DNA from: a bacterium | Lineage (GTDB): Bacteria; JACRDZ01; JAQUKH01 | NCBI GenBank assembly: GCA_028719205.1 | Contig: JAQUKH010000016.1 | Coordinates: 1-54,511 of the forward strand | Direction: 5' to 3' | Length of the DNA: 54,511 bases | In this document: positions 42,516 to 51,575 of the stretch, one piece after another | How positions within the stretch are numbered: the first letter of the stretch is position 1 | Layout of the letters: each line of letters opens with the position of its first letter | Position numbers and translations under genes: made by a program | The notes under the pieces: model-generated | What the model was told of the DNA's origin: nothing | Database searches by the model: none | Seen by the model: only the letters and a program-made list of their open reading frames with translations

Positions 42516-42949
42516 TAATTAATCTCTTTATTATCATTTCCAATACTGCTTTTCACGATCTTATCCAGAATTCCATTTACAAACGAGCCTGACTCCTCTG
42601 TTGAATATTCTTTAGCCACCTCAATGGCCTCATTTATTATTATTTTAATTGATGACTCTTTCTCTTTAAGATATAAAAACTCAAAAACCGCTATACGTAA
42701 AATATTTCTGTCAATAACCGGCATTCTGCTTATTTCCCAATTTTCCGCGGTCTTAGAAATAATTTTATCCAGGTTTTCTTTATATTTTATTACTCCGTCC
42801 TTTAATTTCACGGCAAACTCTTTTACGCTGGGTAATATTTTCTGAGATTGCAAATAATTTTCTACGGCATCATCCGCGTTCTCTTCAACAATATCTATCA
42901 TAAAAAGAAGTTCTAAAGCTAATTCACGAGACTCTCGTCTTTTGCCCAT
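42515..42949 (-). CDS. nusB: Transcription antitermination factor NusB
   Basis: This 144-aa all-helical protein has the NusB pattern: MGKRRESRELALELLFMID at the start, MPVIDRNILRIAVFEFLYL in the middle, and INEAIEVAKEYSTEESGSFV near the end. NusB with NusE binds boxA RNA in rRNA leaders. The arrangement ribH-nusB is common in bacteria and supports the assignment. Confidence 0.93.
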   Translation of the reverse strand: MGKRRESRELALELLFMIDIVEENADDAVENYLQSQKILPSVKEFAVKLKDGVIKYKENLDKIISKTAENWEISRMPVIDRNILRIAVFEFLYLKEKESSIKIIINEAIEVAKEYSTEESGSFVNGILDKIVKSSIGNDNKEIN

Positions 42950-42968
42950 TAATATCCTTTAATTACAT

Positions 42969-43442
42969 TTATTTTTTGTTTATCTGTAAATACAAATTCG
43001 CCATCTCGATCGCGGTTAACGCGGCATCCCTTCCCTTGTTACCAGCCTTAGTCCCGGCGCGTTCAATTGCCTGCTCCAGGTTATCAGAGGTTATAACCCC
43101 ATAAATCACGGGTGTATCACCGTGTAAAGACAAATGGGCTATGCTCTTTGCTGCCTCGCCCGCGATATAATCAAAATGCGGTGTATCTCCCCTGATTATC
43201 GTCCCAAGGCAAATTACAGCATCAAACTTATTTGCCTTCATCAACTGCCCTGCCGCGTATGAGATCTCAAACGCACCAGGGACCCAGACTATCTTAATAT
43301 CCTTGTCATCCGCCCCATGACGCGTTAAAGTGTCCAATGCTCCCTCTAAAAGACTTTTGCTGATGAATTCATTAAAACGGCTTACAACTATACCAAATTT
43401 TTTCTTTGTAGCGATCAAATTCCCGGAAATTACTTCTGCCAT
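42969..43442 (-). CDS. ribH: 6,7-dimethyl-8-ribityllumazine synthase
   Basis: RibH condenses the pyrimidinedione with dihydroxybutanone phosphate to lumazine. Diagnostic segments are [33 protein letters not shown], and [15 protein letters not shown] with the catalytic His. Length 157 aa is typical. It sits in the ribD-ribE-ribBA-ribH order common in bacteria, with nusB next. Confidence 0.96.
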   Translation of the reverse strand: MAEVISGNLIATKKKFGIVVSRFNEFISKSLLEGALDTLTRHGADDKDIKIVWVPGAFEISYAAGQLMKANKFDAVICLGTIIRGDTPHFDYIAGEAAKSIAHLSLHGDTPVIYGVITSDNLEQAIERAGTKAGNKGRDAALTAIEMANLYLQINKK

Positions 43443-43454
43443 GATTTTTTCCTC

Positions 43455-44666
43455 CTATTTCATTTTTAATATATGTCCCATTTTTTCTTTTTTTACCCGC
43501 AGATATTCAATATTCTGTTCCGTAGGTTCTATTTCTATCGGGATCCTTTTTGTTATTTTCAAACCGTAACCTTCCAATCCGATAATTTTTTTAGGATTAT
43601 TGGTTAGAAGTTTTATTTTGTTCAGCCCGAGATCGACAAGGATCTGCGCGCCAATTCCATATTCCCGAAGATCCGGCTCAAATCCCAGGATCTTATTTGC
43701 TTCAACTGTATCAGCCCCTTTATCCTGCAAGGCATAGGCCTTCAGCTTATTAACCAAACCGATCCCGCGGCCCTCCTGGCGCATATATAAAAGCACCCCG
43801 CGGCCCTCTTTATTTATCATCTCCAGCGATTTTTCCAGCTGCCCTCCGCAATCACATCTAAGAGAATGGAACAAGTCTCCCGTCAGGCATTCCGAATGGA
43901 CACGAACCATCATTTCTTTTTTCGGATCGATCCTCCCTTTAACCAGAGCCAGATGATTTTTATTGTCAATAGTTGTTCCATACAGAATTAATTTAAATTC
44001 CCCAAACCTTGTCGGGAATTTTGTTTCTGTTATACGCCTGACCATTTTTTCTGTTCTCTTGCGATAATGTATTAAATCCGCGATCGTAATAAATTTTAGT
44101 TTATGCTTTCTCGCGAATTTAAAAAGCGCCCTGCCACGGCACATCGTCCCATCTTCATTTATTATCTCGCATATCACTCCCGCGGGATACAACCCCGCTA
44201 AAACCGCAAGGTCAACAGATGCTTCAGTGTGCCCGGCGCGAATCAATACCCCGCCCTCTTTTGCCCTTAAAGGGAAAATATGCCCTGGCCGGACTAAGTC
44301 AGCAGGTTCAGAGTCGGGATCAATCGCGGTTTTTATTGTTATCGCCCTGTCATGAGCGGAAATTCCGGTAGTTGTACCTTTTTTGGCGTCAATAGATACT
44401 GTAAACGCTGTCTCCAAATGATCCGTATTATCCGGTACCATTGCAGGAAGTTTCAGGAGGTCCAACCTTTCCCCCTTTAACGGCATACAGACAAGCCCGC
44501 GCCCGTATTTAATCATAAAATTGATAGCTTCCGGTGTAACCTTCTCAGCGGCCATAATAAGGTCACCCTCATTTTCCCTGTTATTATCATCAACAACAAT
44601 AACCAGTTTACCTTTTTTTATATCTTCAACCGCTTCATGAATGGTGTTAAAACTTTTTTCTTTCAT
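43455..44666 (-). CDS. ribBA: Bifunctional DHBP synthase / GTP cyclohydrolase II
   Basis: Residues about 1-200 are the DHBP synthase ([18 protein letters not shown], then [17 protein letters not shown]). Residues about 205-400 are GTP cyclohydrolase II. Zinc cysteines are in [20 protein letters not shown], and the catalytic region is [18 protein letters not shown]. Both active sites look intact. It makes both precursors of riboflavin. Confidence 0.96.
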   Translation of the reverse strand: MKEKSFNTIHEAVEDIKKGKLVIVVDDNNRENEGDLIMAAEKVTPEAINFMIKYGRGLVCMPLKGERLDLLKLPAMVPDNTDHLETAFTVSIDAKKGTTTGISAHDRAITIKTAIDPDSEPADLVRPGHIFPLRAKEGGVLIRAGHTEASVDLAVLAGLYPAGVICEIINEDGTMCRGRALFKFARKHKLKFITIADLIHYRKRTEKMVRRITETKFPTRFGEFKLILYGTTIDNKNHLALVKGRIDPKKEMMVRVHSECLTGDLFHSLRCDCGGQLEKSLEMINKEGRGVLLYMRQEGRGIGLVNKLKAYALQDKGADTVEANKILGFEPDLREYGIGAQILVDLGLNKIKLLTNNPKKIIGLEGYGLKITKRIPIEIEPTEQNIEYLRVKKEKMGHILKMK

Positions 44667-44674
44667 AGTTTATC

Positions 44675-45295
44675 CTAGTATCCGCAACTCTTTACAAAAT
44701 CCGTTTTAATTGATTTATCTTCCTTTTTCGATAAGATCTTCTGCACATATTTAGCCAGAATATCAGCCTCAAGGTTTAAAACATCCCCTTTTTCCCTCAT
44801 GCCTAAATTCGTCATCTCGATTGTATGAGGAATAAGCGATATATCAAAATATTCATTCGTAAGTTTCGCGATAGTCAGACTCACGCCATCAACCGCTACA
44901 GGCCCCTGCGGAACAAAATAACACGACAATTCCTTCGGGAACGCGACACTCAAAAGCAAAGCGTTTGAATCCCTGCTTTTTTTGATGATCTTGCCTGTTC
45001 CATCAACATGCCCCAGGACAAAATGGCCTCCCATAAATCCGGAAGGAGATACCGCCCTTTCCAGATTCACCTTACCTTTAACTTTTAAACATCCCAAACT
45101 CGTTTTTTGTAAAGTAACAGGCATTACACTCGACATAAAAAAATCTTTGCCTAACTCCTGGACCGTCAGGCACACACCATTTACAGAAACACTGTCCCCA
45201 AGCTTCAGGCCGGAGATCTTACTAAATTTTATTATTAATCTATCTTTTTCTATTTTTTTTACTTCGCCCACTTCTTCGATTATACCGGTAAACAT
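44675..45295 (-). CDS. ribE: Riboflavin synthase alpha chain
   Basis: The 206-aa protein has the internal repeat of two lumazine-binding halves. The N-terminus is MFTGIIEEVGEV, followed by GDSVSVNGVCLTV in the first half and GPVAVDGVSLTIAKL in the second. The GFMGGHFVLGHVDGTG bridge lies between them. It dismutates lumazine to riboflavin. The genes either side are ribD and ribBA. Confidence 0.96.
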   Translation of the reverse strand: MFTGIIEEVGEVKKIEKDRLIIKFSKISGLKLGDSVSVNGVCLTVQELGKDFFMSSVMPVTLQKTSLGCLKVKGKVNLERAVSPSGFMGGHFVLGHVDGTGKIIKKSRDSNALLLSVAFPKELSCYFVPQGPVAVDGVSLTIAKLTNEYFDISLIPHTIEMTNLGMREKGDVLNLEADILAKYVQKILSKKEDKSIKTDFVKSCGY

Positions 45296-45309
45296 ATTAC
45301 ATCCTTAAT

Positions 45310-46401
45310 TTATTTATAAATCGGGTATCCTTCAAACAAATAATCCTGGCCGATCTTTCTAACGCTGACATTTTTCAGCTTGACCGCATTTTTTAACGCG
45401 TTTATGCCTTCGCCGCCTATTGAACTGTATGCTTCTTTCCCGCCAATGATCATGGGGCTTATAAAAAACAATACCTTATCAACTAACTTAGAATCAATAA
45501 AAGAACCGTTTACTTCGCTCCCGCCTTCAACTAATAAACTTGCTATGTTTTTCTCTCCCAACTTTTTTAAAAGCTCATTCAAATCAATTCTATTTTTTAT
45601 TTTATTAATAAATAAAACCTCAGCGCCCGTTTTTTCTATTTTTTTTATTTTAACCTTGGATGCTGACTTTGTTGTGACAACAATTAGATCCTTAGGCTCT
45701 TTAAAAACATTAGAATCAAGAGGGATCCTTCCGCGAGTATCTAAAATAATTTTTTTTGGATTTTTTTTTATTCCCTTCCCATGAGACGTCAAATATGGAT
45801 TATCCGCGAGTACTGTTTTTATTCCGACTAACACCGCGTCTGTTTTACTCCGTAAAGAATAAACGCAGTCCCGCGATCTTTCGCCGGTTATCCACTTAGA
45901 ATCCCCACCCTTAGCCGCTATCTTCCCATCAAGGCTTATACCCGCTTTTAAAATAACAAACGGCCTTTTTTGTGAAATAAACTTAAGAAATATTTCATTT
46001 AAAAGCTTCGACTTCTCTTCCAGTACTCCCACCTTTACTTTTATTCCTGCCTTAAGCAATTTCGCTGCTCCCTTTCCGTTAACTACCGGATTCGGGTCTA
46101 AATGTGAAATTACAACCTCTTTTATTCCTGATTTAATTATACTGTCTACGCATGGAGGAGTCTTTCCAAAATGGACGCACGGTTCTAAATTAACAAAAAG
46201 GGCCGAACCCCTGACTGAATCACCGGCGGATATTATCGCGTTAACTTCCGCGTGATTTCCGCCAAAATATTCATGATACCCCTTTCCGATAATTTTTCCA
46301 TTCTTGACTAAAACAGCTCCCACCAGCGGATTTGGGCTTACATAACCGCTTCCCTTTTTCGCCAGAAACAGTACCTTCCGCATGTAGAAATTTTCATCCA
46401 T
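45310..46401 (-). CDS. ribD: Bifunctional diaminohydroxyphosphoribosylaminopyrimidine deaminase/reductase
   Basis: The N-terminal deaminase has its zinc site in HAEVNAI and EPCVHFGKTPPC. The C-terminal reductase (from about residue 150) begins PFVILKAGISLDGKIAAKGG and includes LLVEGGSEVNGSFI. Length 363 aa is normal. It begins 4 bases after purF, so the flavin and purine genes share transcription. No FMN riboswitch is seen before it. Confidence 0.96.
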   Translation of the reverse strand: MDENFYMRKVLFLAKKGSGYVSPNPLVGAVLVKNGKIIGKGYHEYFGGNHAEVNAIISAGDSVRGSALFVNLEPCVHFGKTPPCVDSIIKSGIKEVVISHLDPNPVVNGKGAAKLLKAGIKVKVGVLEEKSKLLNEIFLKFISQKRPFVILKAGISLDGKIAAKGGDSKWITGERSRDCVYSLRSKTDAVLVGIKTVLADNPYLTSHGKGIKKNPKKIILDTRGRIPLDSNVFKEPKDLIVVTTKSASKVKIKKIEKTGAEVLFINKIKNRIDLNELLKKLGEKNIASLLVEGGSEVNGSFIDSKLVDKVLFFISPMIIGGKEAYSSIGGEGINALKNAVKLKNVSVRKIGQDYLFEGYPIYK

Positions 46402-46405
46402 AATA

Positions 46406-47833
46406 TTACAATTCCAGTTGTTCGATACGTGCTTCCATCGTTTCTTCCAGACAATATTTTTTCATATCACACGGAACATCAACAGGATATTTTCCGTCAA
46501 AACACGCGAAACAAAAAGTATCCTTTACTAAAGATAATGCCTCTTTTAAGCCATTCAAACTCAGGTAAGCCAATGAATCAACCTTAAGATATTTGCGTAT
46601 ATCCTCAAGCTCAATATTAGCCGCGATAAGTTCTTTTTGCTGCGGGGTGTCTATCCCGTAAAAACAAGGATTTTTTGAAGGGGGCGAACTGATCCTCAAG
46701 TGGATCTCTTTCGCGCCGGCGTTATACAGCATGCCTATTATCTTTTTACAACTTGTTCCCCGAACTATGGAATCATCAACCACAATGATCTTTTTTCCTT
46801 CCAGGACTTCTCTTACCGGATTAAGTTTTACCCGGACACCTACCTCTCTCATAAATTGATGCGGCTGAATAAATGTTCGTCCTATATAATGATTCCGTAT
46901 GATCCCGGTCTCAAACGGGATCCCTGACTCCTGAGAAAAACCAAGAGCCGCGCTTATCCCTGAATCCGGCACGGGAATTATAAAATCAACATCAGCAGGC
47001 GCTTCTTTAGCTAATATCCTGCCCAATCTTTTCCTGATCGTGTAAACATTCTGACCGAAAATATTGCTGTCAGGCCTGGAAAAATAGATGAATTCAAATG
47101 CGCAAAACGCGTGCTTTTTTTTGGGAAAAGGTTTAAATGAGTTAAGGCCGTCTTTATCGATAATTACCATCTCGCCCGGTTCGACATCGCGAATGTATGT
47201 TGCCCCTATTAAATCCAACGCGCAGGTTTCAGATGTAATGATCCATGTGTTAAGCCCCAATTTCCCTATGCAAAGAGGCCTGAAACCATAAGGGTCACGG
47301 ATACCTATAAGCCTTTTGGCATCCATCAAAACCATAGAATACGCCCCTTCTATTTTTTTGAACGCGTCAATTATAGTTTCCTCAAATTTCGTTTTTTTAG
47401 AATTGGCTATAAGGTGAACTACAACCTCCGTATCCATCGAAGACTGAAAAATCGAACCCTTCTTTTCTAATTGAGTTCGTAACTCCAGAGCGTTCGTAAA
47501 ATTGCCGTTATGCGCGACAGCTATCGATCCGCTGTGATAATTAACCAACAGAGGCTGGGCATTCTTTAAAAAACTCGAGCCGGTAGTAGAATATCTTACA
47601 TGCCCCACGGCTATATGTCCCTGAAGCTTCTTTAAAATATCTTCATTAAAAACATCTGCTACTAATCCCATCTCCTTGAATGAAATTACATTTTTTTCAT
47701 CAGATACAACTATCCCGGCGCTCTCCTGCCCTCTGTGCTGAAGAGAATATAACCCTAAATAAGTCAACCTTGCCGCGTCAGGATGCCCAAATATTCCAAA
47801 CACACCGCATTTATCTTGATTTTTATCTAACAT
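46406..47833 (-). CDS. purF: Amidophosphoribosyltransferase, iron-sulfur type
   Basis: The first step of purine synthesis. The N-terminus MLDKNQDKCGVFGIFG places the nucleophilic Cys9 after an eight-residue propeptide. The PRPP loop is VVDDSIVRGTS. The cysteines in CAFEFIYFSR, PCFYGID, and CFACFDGKYPVD correspond to the [4Fe-4S] ligands of the B. subtilis-type enzyme, which is oxygen-labile. It overlaps purC by 7 bases. GTP feeds the adjacent riboflavin genes. Confidence 0.96.
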   Translation of the reverse strand: MLDKNQDKCGVFGIFGHPDAARLTYLGLYSLQHRGQESAGIVVSDEKNVISFKEMGLVADVFNEDILKKLQGHIAVGHVRYSTTGSSFLKNAQPLLVNYHSGSIAVAHNGNFTNALELRTQLEKKGSIFQSSMDTEVVVHLIANSKKTKFEETIIDAFKKIEGAYSMVLMDAKRLIGIRDPYGFRPLCIGKLGLNTWIITSETCALDLIGATYIRDVEPGEMVIIDKDGLNSFKPFPKKKHAFCAFEFIYFSRPDSNIFGQNVYTIRKRLGRILAKEAPADVDFIIPVPDSGISAALGFSQESGIPFETGIIRNHYIGRTFIQPHQFMREVGVRVKLNPVREVLEGKKIIVVDDSIVRGTSCKKIIGMLYNAGAKEIHLRISSPPSKNPCFYGIDTPQQKELIAANIELEDIRKYLKVDSLAYLSLNGLKEALSLVKDTFCFACFDGKYPVDVPCDMKKYCLEETMEARIEQLEL

Positions 47834-48540
47834 TTTGCCCCTACCACTCTTTTCATAACCTCTTGATAAGCATCCACGATCCCGCCCAGATCCCGGCGGA
47901 AACGGTCTTTATCCATTTTTTCTCTTGTATTCAGATCCCAAAAACGGCATGTATCCGGAGAAATTTCATCTCCCAGAATTACCTTACCTTTATAAAGCCC
48001 GAACTCAAGCTTAAAATCCACCAGCTCTATTTTTTTCTTAAGAAAAAATTTTTGCAAAATATTATTAATTTTCAGCGCTGACCCTTTTAAACTCTCTAAT
48101 TGTTTTTTAGTAGCCCATCCCATCGCGTCAATATGAAATTCATTGACCATAGGGTCTCCCAACGCATCGTCCTTATAATAATATTCTAAAACCGGTTTTT
48201 TTAATACCAGCCCCTCATCCACGCCTAACCGTTTCGCGAGGCTTCCCGCGGCAACATTTCTTGCGACAACCTCAATCGGCAAAATTTGTATTTTTTTAAC
48301 AAGCATCTCTCTGGGGCTTAATAATTTAATAAAATGGGTCGGTATCCCTTTTTCTTCAAGTAAAAGAAAAAGTTTTGACGAAATTGCCGCGTTATATATT
48401 CCTTTTCCCTCAATAGTATCCTTCTTTTTTCCATTAAAAGCTGTTGCGTCATCTTTAAAATATTGGATCACAGTATCTTTATCCCGCGTCGCGTAAATGA
48501 TCTTGGCTTTTCCTTCATAAAGCTTTTTCATCTTTTCCAT
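47827..48540 (-). CDS. purC: SAICAR synthetase
   Basis: The 237-aa product has the canonical start KLYEGKAKIIYATRDKDTVI, then YFKDDATAFNGKKKDTI, and the core block LPIEVVARNVAAGSLAKRLG. It also has ELVDFKLEFGLYKGKVILGDE near the C-terminus, the last cited as KLEFGLYKG. It ligates aspartate to CAIR. It is the first gene of the purC-purF-rib unit, with a strong promoter and a leader that may fold in two ways. Confidence 0.96.
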   Translation of the reverse strand: MEKMKKLYEGKAKIIYATRDKDTVIQYFKDDATAFNGKKKDTIEGKGIYNAAISSKLFLLLEEKGIPTHFIKLLSPREMLVKKIQILPIEVVARNVAAGSLAKRLGVDEGLVLKKPVLEYYYKDDALGDPMVNEFHIDAMGWATKKQLESLKGSALKINNILQKFFLKKKIELVDFKLEFGLYKGKVILGDEISPDTCRFWDLNTREKMDKDRFRRDLGGIVDAYQEVMKRVVGAKC

Positions 48541-48547
48541 AAGACAG

Positions 48548-48577
48548 CCCCTTTTTTTAACGAGGGGTTATGCCCCT
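48548..48577 (-). promoter_or_regulatory. purC leader with alternative AGGGG/CCCCT pairings
   Basis: In the leader three segments occur in order: AGGGG (48577-48573), CCCCT (48567-48563), and AGGGG (48552-48548). The last one is the purC ribosome binding site. The central CCCCT can pair either with the first AGGGG (exposing the ribosome binding site) or with the second (hiding it). This is a possible translational switch. I do not match it to a known riboswitch class. Confidence 0.45.
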
Positions 48578-48590
48578 TGTTTAGAAGTAG

Positions 48591-48619
48591 ATTATAATAA
48601 ATTTTTAATGGATTGTCAA
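48591..48619 (-). promoter_or_regulatory. Consensus sigma-70 promoter of purC-purF-rib
   Basis: On the minus strand TTGACA (48619-48614) and TATAAT (48596-48591) are both perfect and separated by 17 bases. The start near 48584 leaves a leader of about 44 bases. Confidence 0.85.
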
Positions 48620-48642
48620 TTCTACCACCATTTTTAAAATAG

Positions 48643-48672
48643 TTGTCAAAAAATATCAAATTATGTTATAAT
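48643..48672 (+). promoter_or_regulatory. Promoter placing the 222-aa gene nearly leaderless
   Basis: TTGTCA (48643-48648) and TATAAT (48667-48672, extended by TG) are 18 bases apart. The ATG at 48681 is only 8 bases after the -10, so the transcript would start at or beside the start codon. Confidence 0.7.
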
Positions 48673-48680
48673 GCCTGCAT

Positions 48681-49349
48681 ATGTCAGATAAAAAACTTAG
48701 AATTGATGACAGCATAAATATTGAAACGCATAGTCAGATAAGATATAATGCCGCCGGAGAGCAACGCGTAGAAGACGAAAAATTTTACACTAAAGATAAA
48801 AATCTTCTTGAAACCGGTGTTGTATACGCTTTAATTGTCATTGGCGTATTAGCCGGCATTATTATCTATTTGCGGGTCCAGTCATATCACAGCAAAAGAG
48901 AAAAAGAAATGATAGATGCTGTTGAAAAGCAGAAAGATAATGAAAAACAAAAAAATAAATATCTCACCGAAGTAAACGCTTTAAAAAATTCCATATCTGA
49001 AATAAAAAATACTGATGTAATGAAATATTCTTCGACAGAAATAAGCGAATCCGAGGCTGCTGCCCGGGAAGCTGACGCTGAATTAAAAAAGTCTAATTTT
49101 GCTAAAGTAACAGAACTTACTAAAAATGGACAAGATAAACTTGAGGAAGCATCCAATAAAGCTAAACGTATTATGGATGCAAATAAAGAAAAAGAGCTAG
49201 CTAAACAAAAAGAATTAGAGGATAAAAAGCGCGCGGAAGAAGAAAAACAAAAACGGGATGAAAAGAAAAGAAAAGAAATTGAAGCTCAAAAACAAAGAGA
49301 AGATGCTCTTAAACAGCTTAAAGAAATTGAAAATATGATAAAAAAATAA
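48681..49349 (+). CDS. Membrane-anchored coiled-coil protein
   Basis: A 50-residue hydrophilic N-terminus precedes one membrane span (about 45-65, TGVVYALIVIGVLAGIIIYL). Then come about 155 residues of Lys/Glu-rich coiled coil, ending in runs like KKRAEEEKQKRDEKKRKEI. There is no signal peptide, so the orientation could place the coil outside, in the periplasm. It resembles TolA-like or cell-envelope spacer proteins only in composition. Function unknown. It is a single gene on the plus strand with a near-leaderless promoter. Confidence 0.7.
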   Translation: MSDKKLRIDDSINIETHSQIRYNAAGEQRVEDEKFYTKDKNLLETGVVYALIVIGVLAGIIIYLRVQSYHSKREKEMIDAVEKQKDNEKQKNKYLTEVNALKNSISEIKNTDVMKYSSTEISESEAAAREADAELKKSNFAKVTELTKNGQDKLEEASNKAKRIMDANKEKELAKQKELEDKKRAEEEKQKRDEKKRKEIEAQKQREDALKQLKEIENMIKK

Positions 49350-49371
49350 ATTATAAGTGAATAGTAAAATA

Positions 49372-50121
49372 TTACATAATTTGTTTTAAGTTATCCTTTA
49401 CCAGCTCATAGTTCGGATTACAATCAAGCGCCTTAGAAAGATATTCCTTTGCTTTTTTAGTCTCTCCGCGTTCACTATAAACAACACCAAGATTACAATA
49501 TACCTGAGCAAGCGGAATTTTATCAACAGCCACTTTTTCCCAAAAAGAAACAGCTTCTTCTATCTTTCCGTTCTTATAGGCCAAAATACCTAAATTTAAA
49601 AAAACCTTTGGATTCTTTGGATCATAGTCTAATGCCTTTTTCCAAAAATCTTGAGCTCTTTTCATATCACCTGTATAATAGTAAATTACCCCAAGGTTAT
49701 AATAAGCCTGATGATGTTCCGGTGATATTTCTATTGCCTTTCTAAAAGCTTCAATTGCTTTTTCATAATTTTTAGTATTAAAAGATTCCACTCCATTGCA
49801 AAAATAAACTTCCGCATTTTCACATTTCTTCCGGTCTTCAAGGATCTCAGGTGTACCTTTACCCTCATCTACCAATAAATCCAGCATATATTTAGCCTTC
49901 GAATGCATTGGATCAATTCTTAATACCTTTTCATATGATAAAACCGCTTTATCAGTATTCCCCATTAAATTGTAAACATTCCCCATTAAATAATGCGCTT
50001 CAACAAAATTAGGATCAATATGCAAAACTTTATTCAACTCTTCAATCGCTTTATCATACTGCTCATCGTCTTGAAAAGCAAAAGCCTTTTCAAAAAGCGA
50101 CCTTCTGGCCTTTAAATCCAT
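49372..50121 (-). CDS. TPR repeat protein
   Basis: Starting at the ATG at 50121 (with GAGGTGA seven bases upstream), the 249-aa product has about six TPR units from residue 10 to the end. Examples are AFAFQDDEQYDKAIEELNKV, then VEAHYLMGNVYNLMGNTDKA, then HQAYYNLGVIYYYTGDMKRA. No signal peptide is visible, so a cytosolic scaffold role is likely. Upstream in-frame codons to 50202 lack translation signals. It is convergent with the coiled-coil gene. Confidence 0.8.
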   Translation of the reverse strand: MDLKARRSLFEKAFAFQDDEQYDKAIEELNKVLHIDPNFVEAHYLMGNVYNLMGNTDKAVLSYEKVLRIDPMHSKAKYMLDLLVDEGKGTPEILEDRKKCENAEVYFCNGVESFNTKNYEKAIEAFRKAIEISPEHHQAYYNLGVIYYYTGDMKRAQDFWKKALDYDPKNPKVFLNLGILAYKNGKIEEAVSFWEKVAVDKIPLAQVYCNLGVVYSERGETKKAKEYLSKALDCNPNYELVKDNLKQIM

Positions 50122-50274
50122 GATATTCACCTCTTTAATTGTTATACTTGAGTAAATAGAAAGGTTCTGGCTGAAAGCCAGGTTCTTTCTGCTTTTACTC
50201 ATTGTTATCCTCGTAGGGGATAAATTGTTATTATTATCTATTATTTATTTTTTTATGTCAAGAAAAAAGGAATC

Positions 50275-50303
50275 TTGACAAAAACCCTATATCACGATAA
50301 AAT
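50275..50303 (+). promoter_or_regulatory. Promoter placing the PQQ-propeller gene nearly leaderless
   Basis: TTGACA (50275-50280) and TAAAAT (50298-50303) are separated by 17 bases. The ATG at 50313 lies 9 bases after the -10, leaving a leader of about 2-3 bases and no Shine-Dalgarno. Confidence 0.7.
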
Positions 50304-50312
50304 AAAAAAATT

Positions 50313-51575
50313 ATGAAATCGCATCCCTTAAATTTAAAAGCAATAGCAGCTGTCTTCTTTTTTAATTTAATAATTATTTTATCAAACCACTGCGCGTGTG
50401 AGGAAAATTGGCCGATGTTTAAATTTGACCCGCAGCATAAAGGAAGCGTAAGTTCCGGCCCGGTCCCGCCTCTGGAAATTAAAAAAATGTTTAAAACGGG
50501 GGCAATTATTGATTCTTCTCCGGCTGTAGTGAATAAAAAAGTTTATTTTGGCTGTGATGACAATTTTTTTTATTGCTTTGATCTTGAAAGCGGGAAACTT
50601 ATCTGGAAATTCGAGACTGAAGGCTCTATTATCTCATCACCCTGCGTTAATAAAAATAATGTATATTTTGGTTCCGTAGACGGATTTGTTTATTGCCTGA
50701 ACGCGGAAACCGGCAAATTAACATGGAAACTGAATTTGGAAGCAAGAATAGATGTATCTCCGGCCGCGGCTGACGATTCAATATTTATCGGATCTCATAA
50801 TAATAATTTCTATTGTATAGACGCGAATAATGGAAATATTAAATGGAAATATGCTGACGATTGGTTTATTACTTCCGCTCCGGTCATTTTTGAAGATATT
50901 GTTTACTTTGGTTCGCATAACGGCAATATCTTTGGATTAAATATTAAAACTGGGGAAAAACTTATTACTTTTTCCACCGAAGCAAAACTTGAAGAAAAAA
51001 AAGATGAAACAATAGTCCCTAAACAAACTACCTCATCTTTATATGAGGGAATATTATTAAGCCAACCATCAACAGCACAGAAAAACAAAAAAGAAGCTAA
51101 GGAAAAACCGGTTATAAATATCAGAAAGGGAATATACTCATCCCCTGCCGTAAACAAAAACCTGTTAATAGTATCATCCCTTGATTATTATATCTATGCT
51201 TTTAACCGACAAAACGGGAATTTGGAATGGAAATACAGAACTTTTGATTGCTTATTATCTTCTCCGGTAATATCAGGAGATTATGTCTATATTGGTTCAC
51301 TGGATAATAATTTCTATTGTATTAATATATATACCGGAAAAGTAAAATGGAAATTTCAAACAGCAGGAGATATTTATTCAACACCCGCCATTGTTTCAAA
51401 CCTGATCTATTTAGGGTCATGGGATGGCTACTTGTATGTATTGGACGAAGCCACGGGCAATCTTGTATGGAAGTATAATATCGGGAGCTGGATCAGGTCT
51501 TCGCCTGCCATTTATAACGGTTTGCTATTCTTTGGAGCCCAGGATGGAAACCTTTATGTTCTTGGAAAACGCTGA
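50313..51575 (+). CDS. Exported PQQ-like beta-propeller protein (BamB-like)
   Basis: A signal peptide (AAVFFFNLIIILSNHCACEE) precedes about eight blades with the repeat pattern SSPAVVNKKVYFGCDDNFFY, then CFDLESGKLIWKFET. The Trp-docking (WK) motifs are typical of PQQ/BamB-type propellers. A low-complexity insert of about 50 residues (about 230-280) interrupts the middle. There is a Cys near the cleavage site in the context NHCACEE, which could be a lipobox variant but does not match it well. BamB helps assemble outer-membrane barrels; here that role is only an analogy. Confidence 0.8.
   Translation: MKSHPLNLKAIAAVFFFNLIIILSNHCACEENWPMFKFDPQHKGSVSSGPVPPLEIKKMFKTGAIIDSSPAVVNKKVYFGCDDNFFYCFDLESGKLIWKFETEGSIISSPCVNKNNVYFGSVDGFVYCLNAETGKLTWKLNLEARIDVSPAAADDSIFIGSHNNNFYCIDANNGNIKWKYADDWFITSAPVIFEDIVYFGSHNGNIFGLNIKTGEKLITFSTEAKLEEKKDETIVPKQTTSSLYEGILLSQPSTAQKNKKEAKEKPVINIRKGIYSSPAVNKNLLIVSSLDYYIYAFNRQNGNLEWKYRTFDCLLSSPVISGDYVYIGSLDNNFYCINIYTGKVKWKFQTAGDIYSTPAIVSNLIYLGSWDGYLYVLDEATGNLVWKYNIGSWIRSSPAIYNGLLFFGAQDGNLYVLGKR

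Noticed and set aside
45310-46405. An FMN riboswitch before the riboflavin genes
   Set aside because: purF ends 4 bases before ribD, leaving no room, and no conserved RFN blocks are seen.
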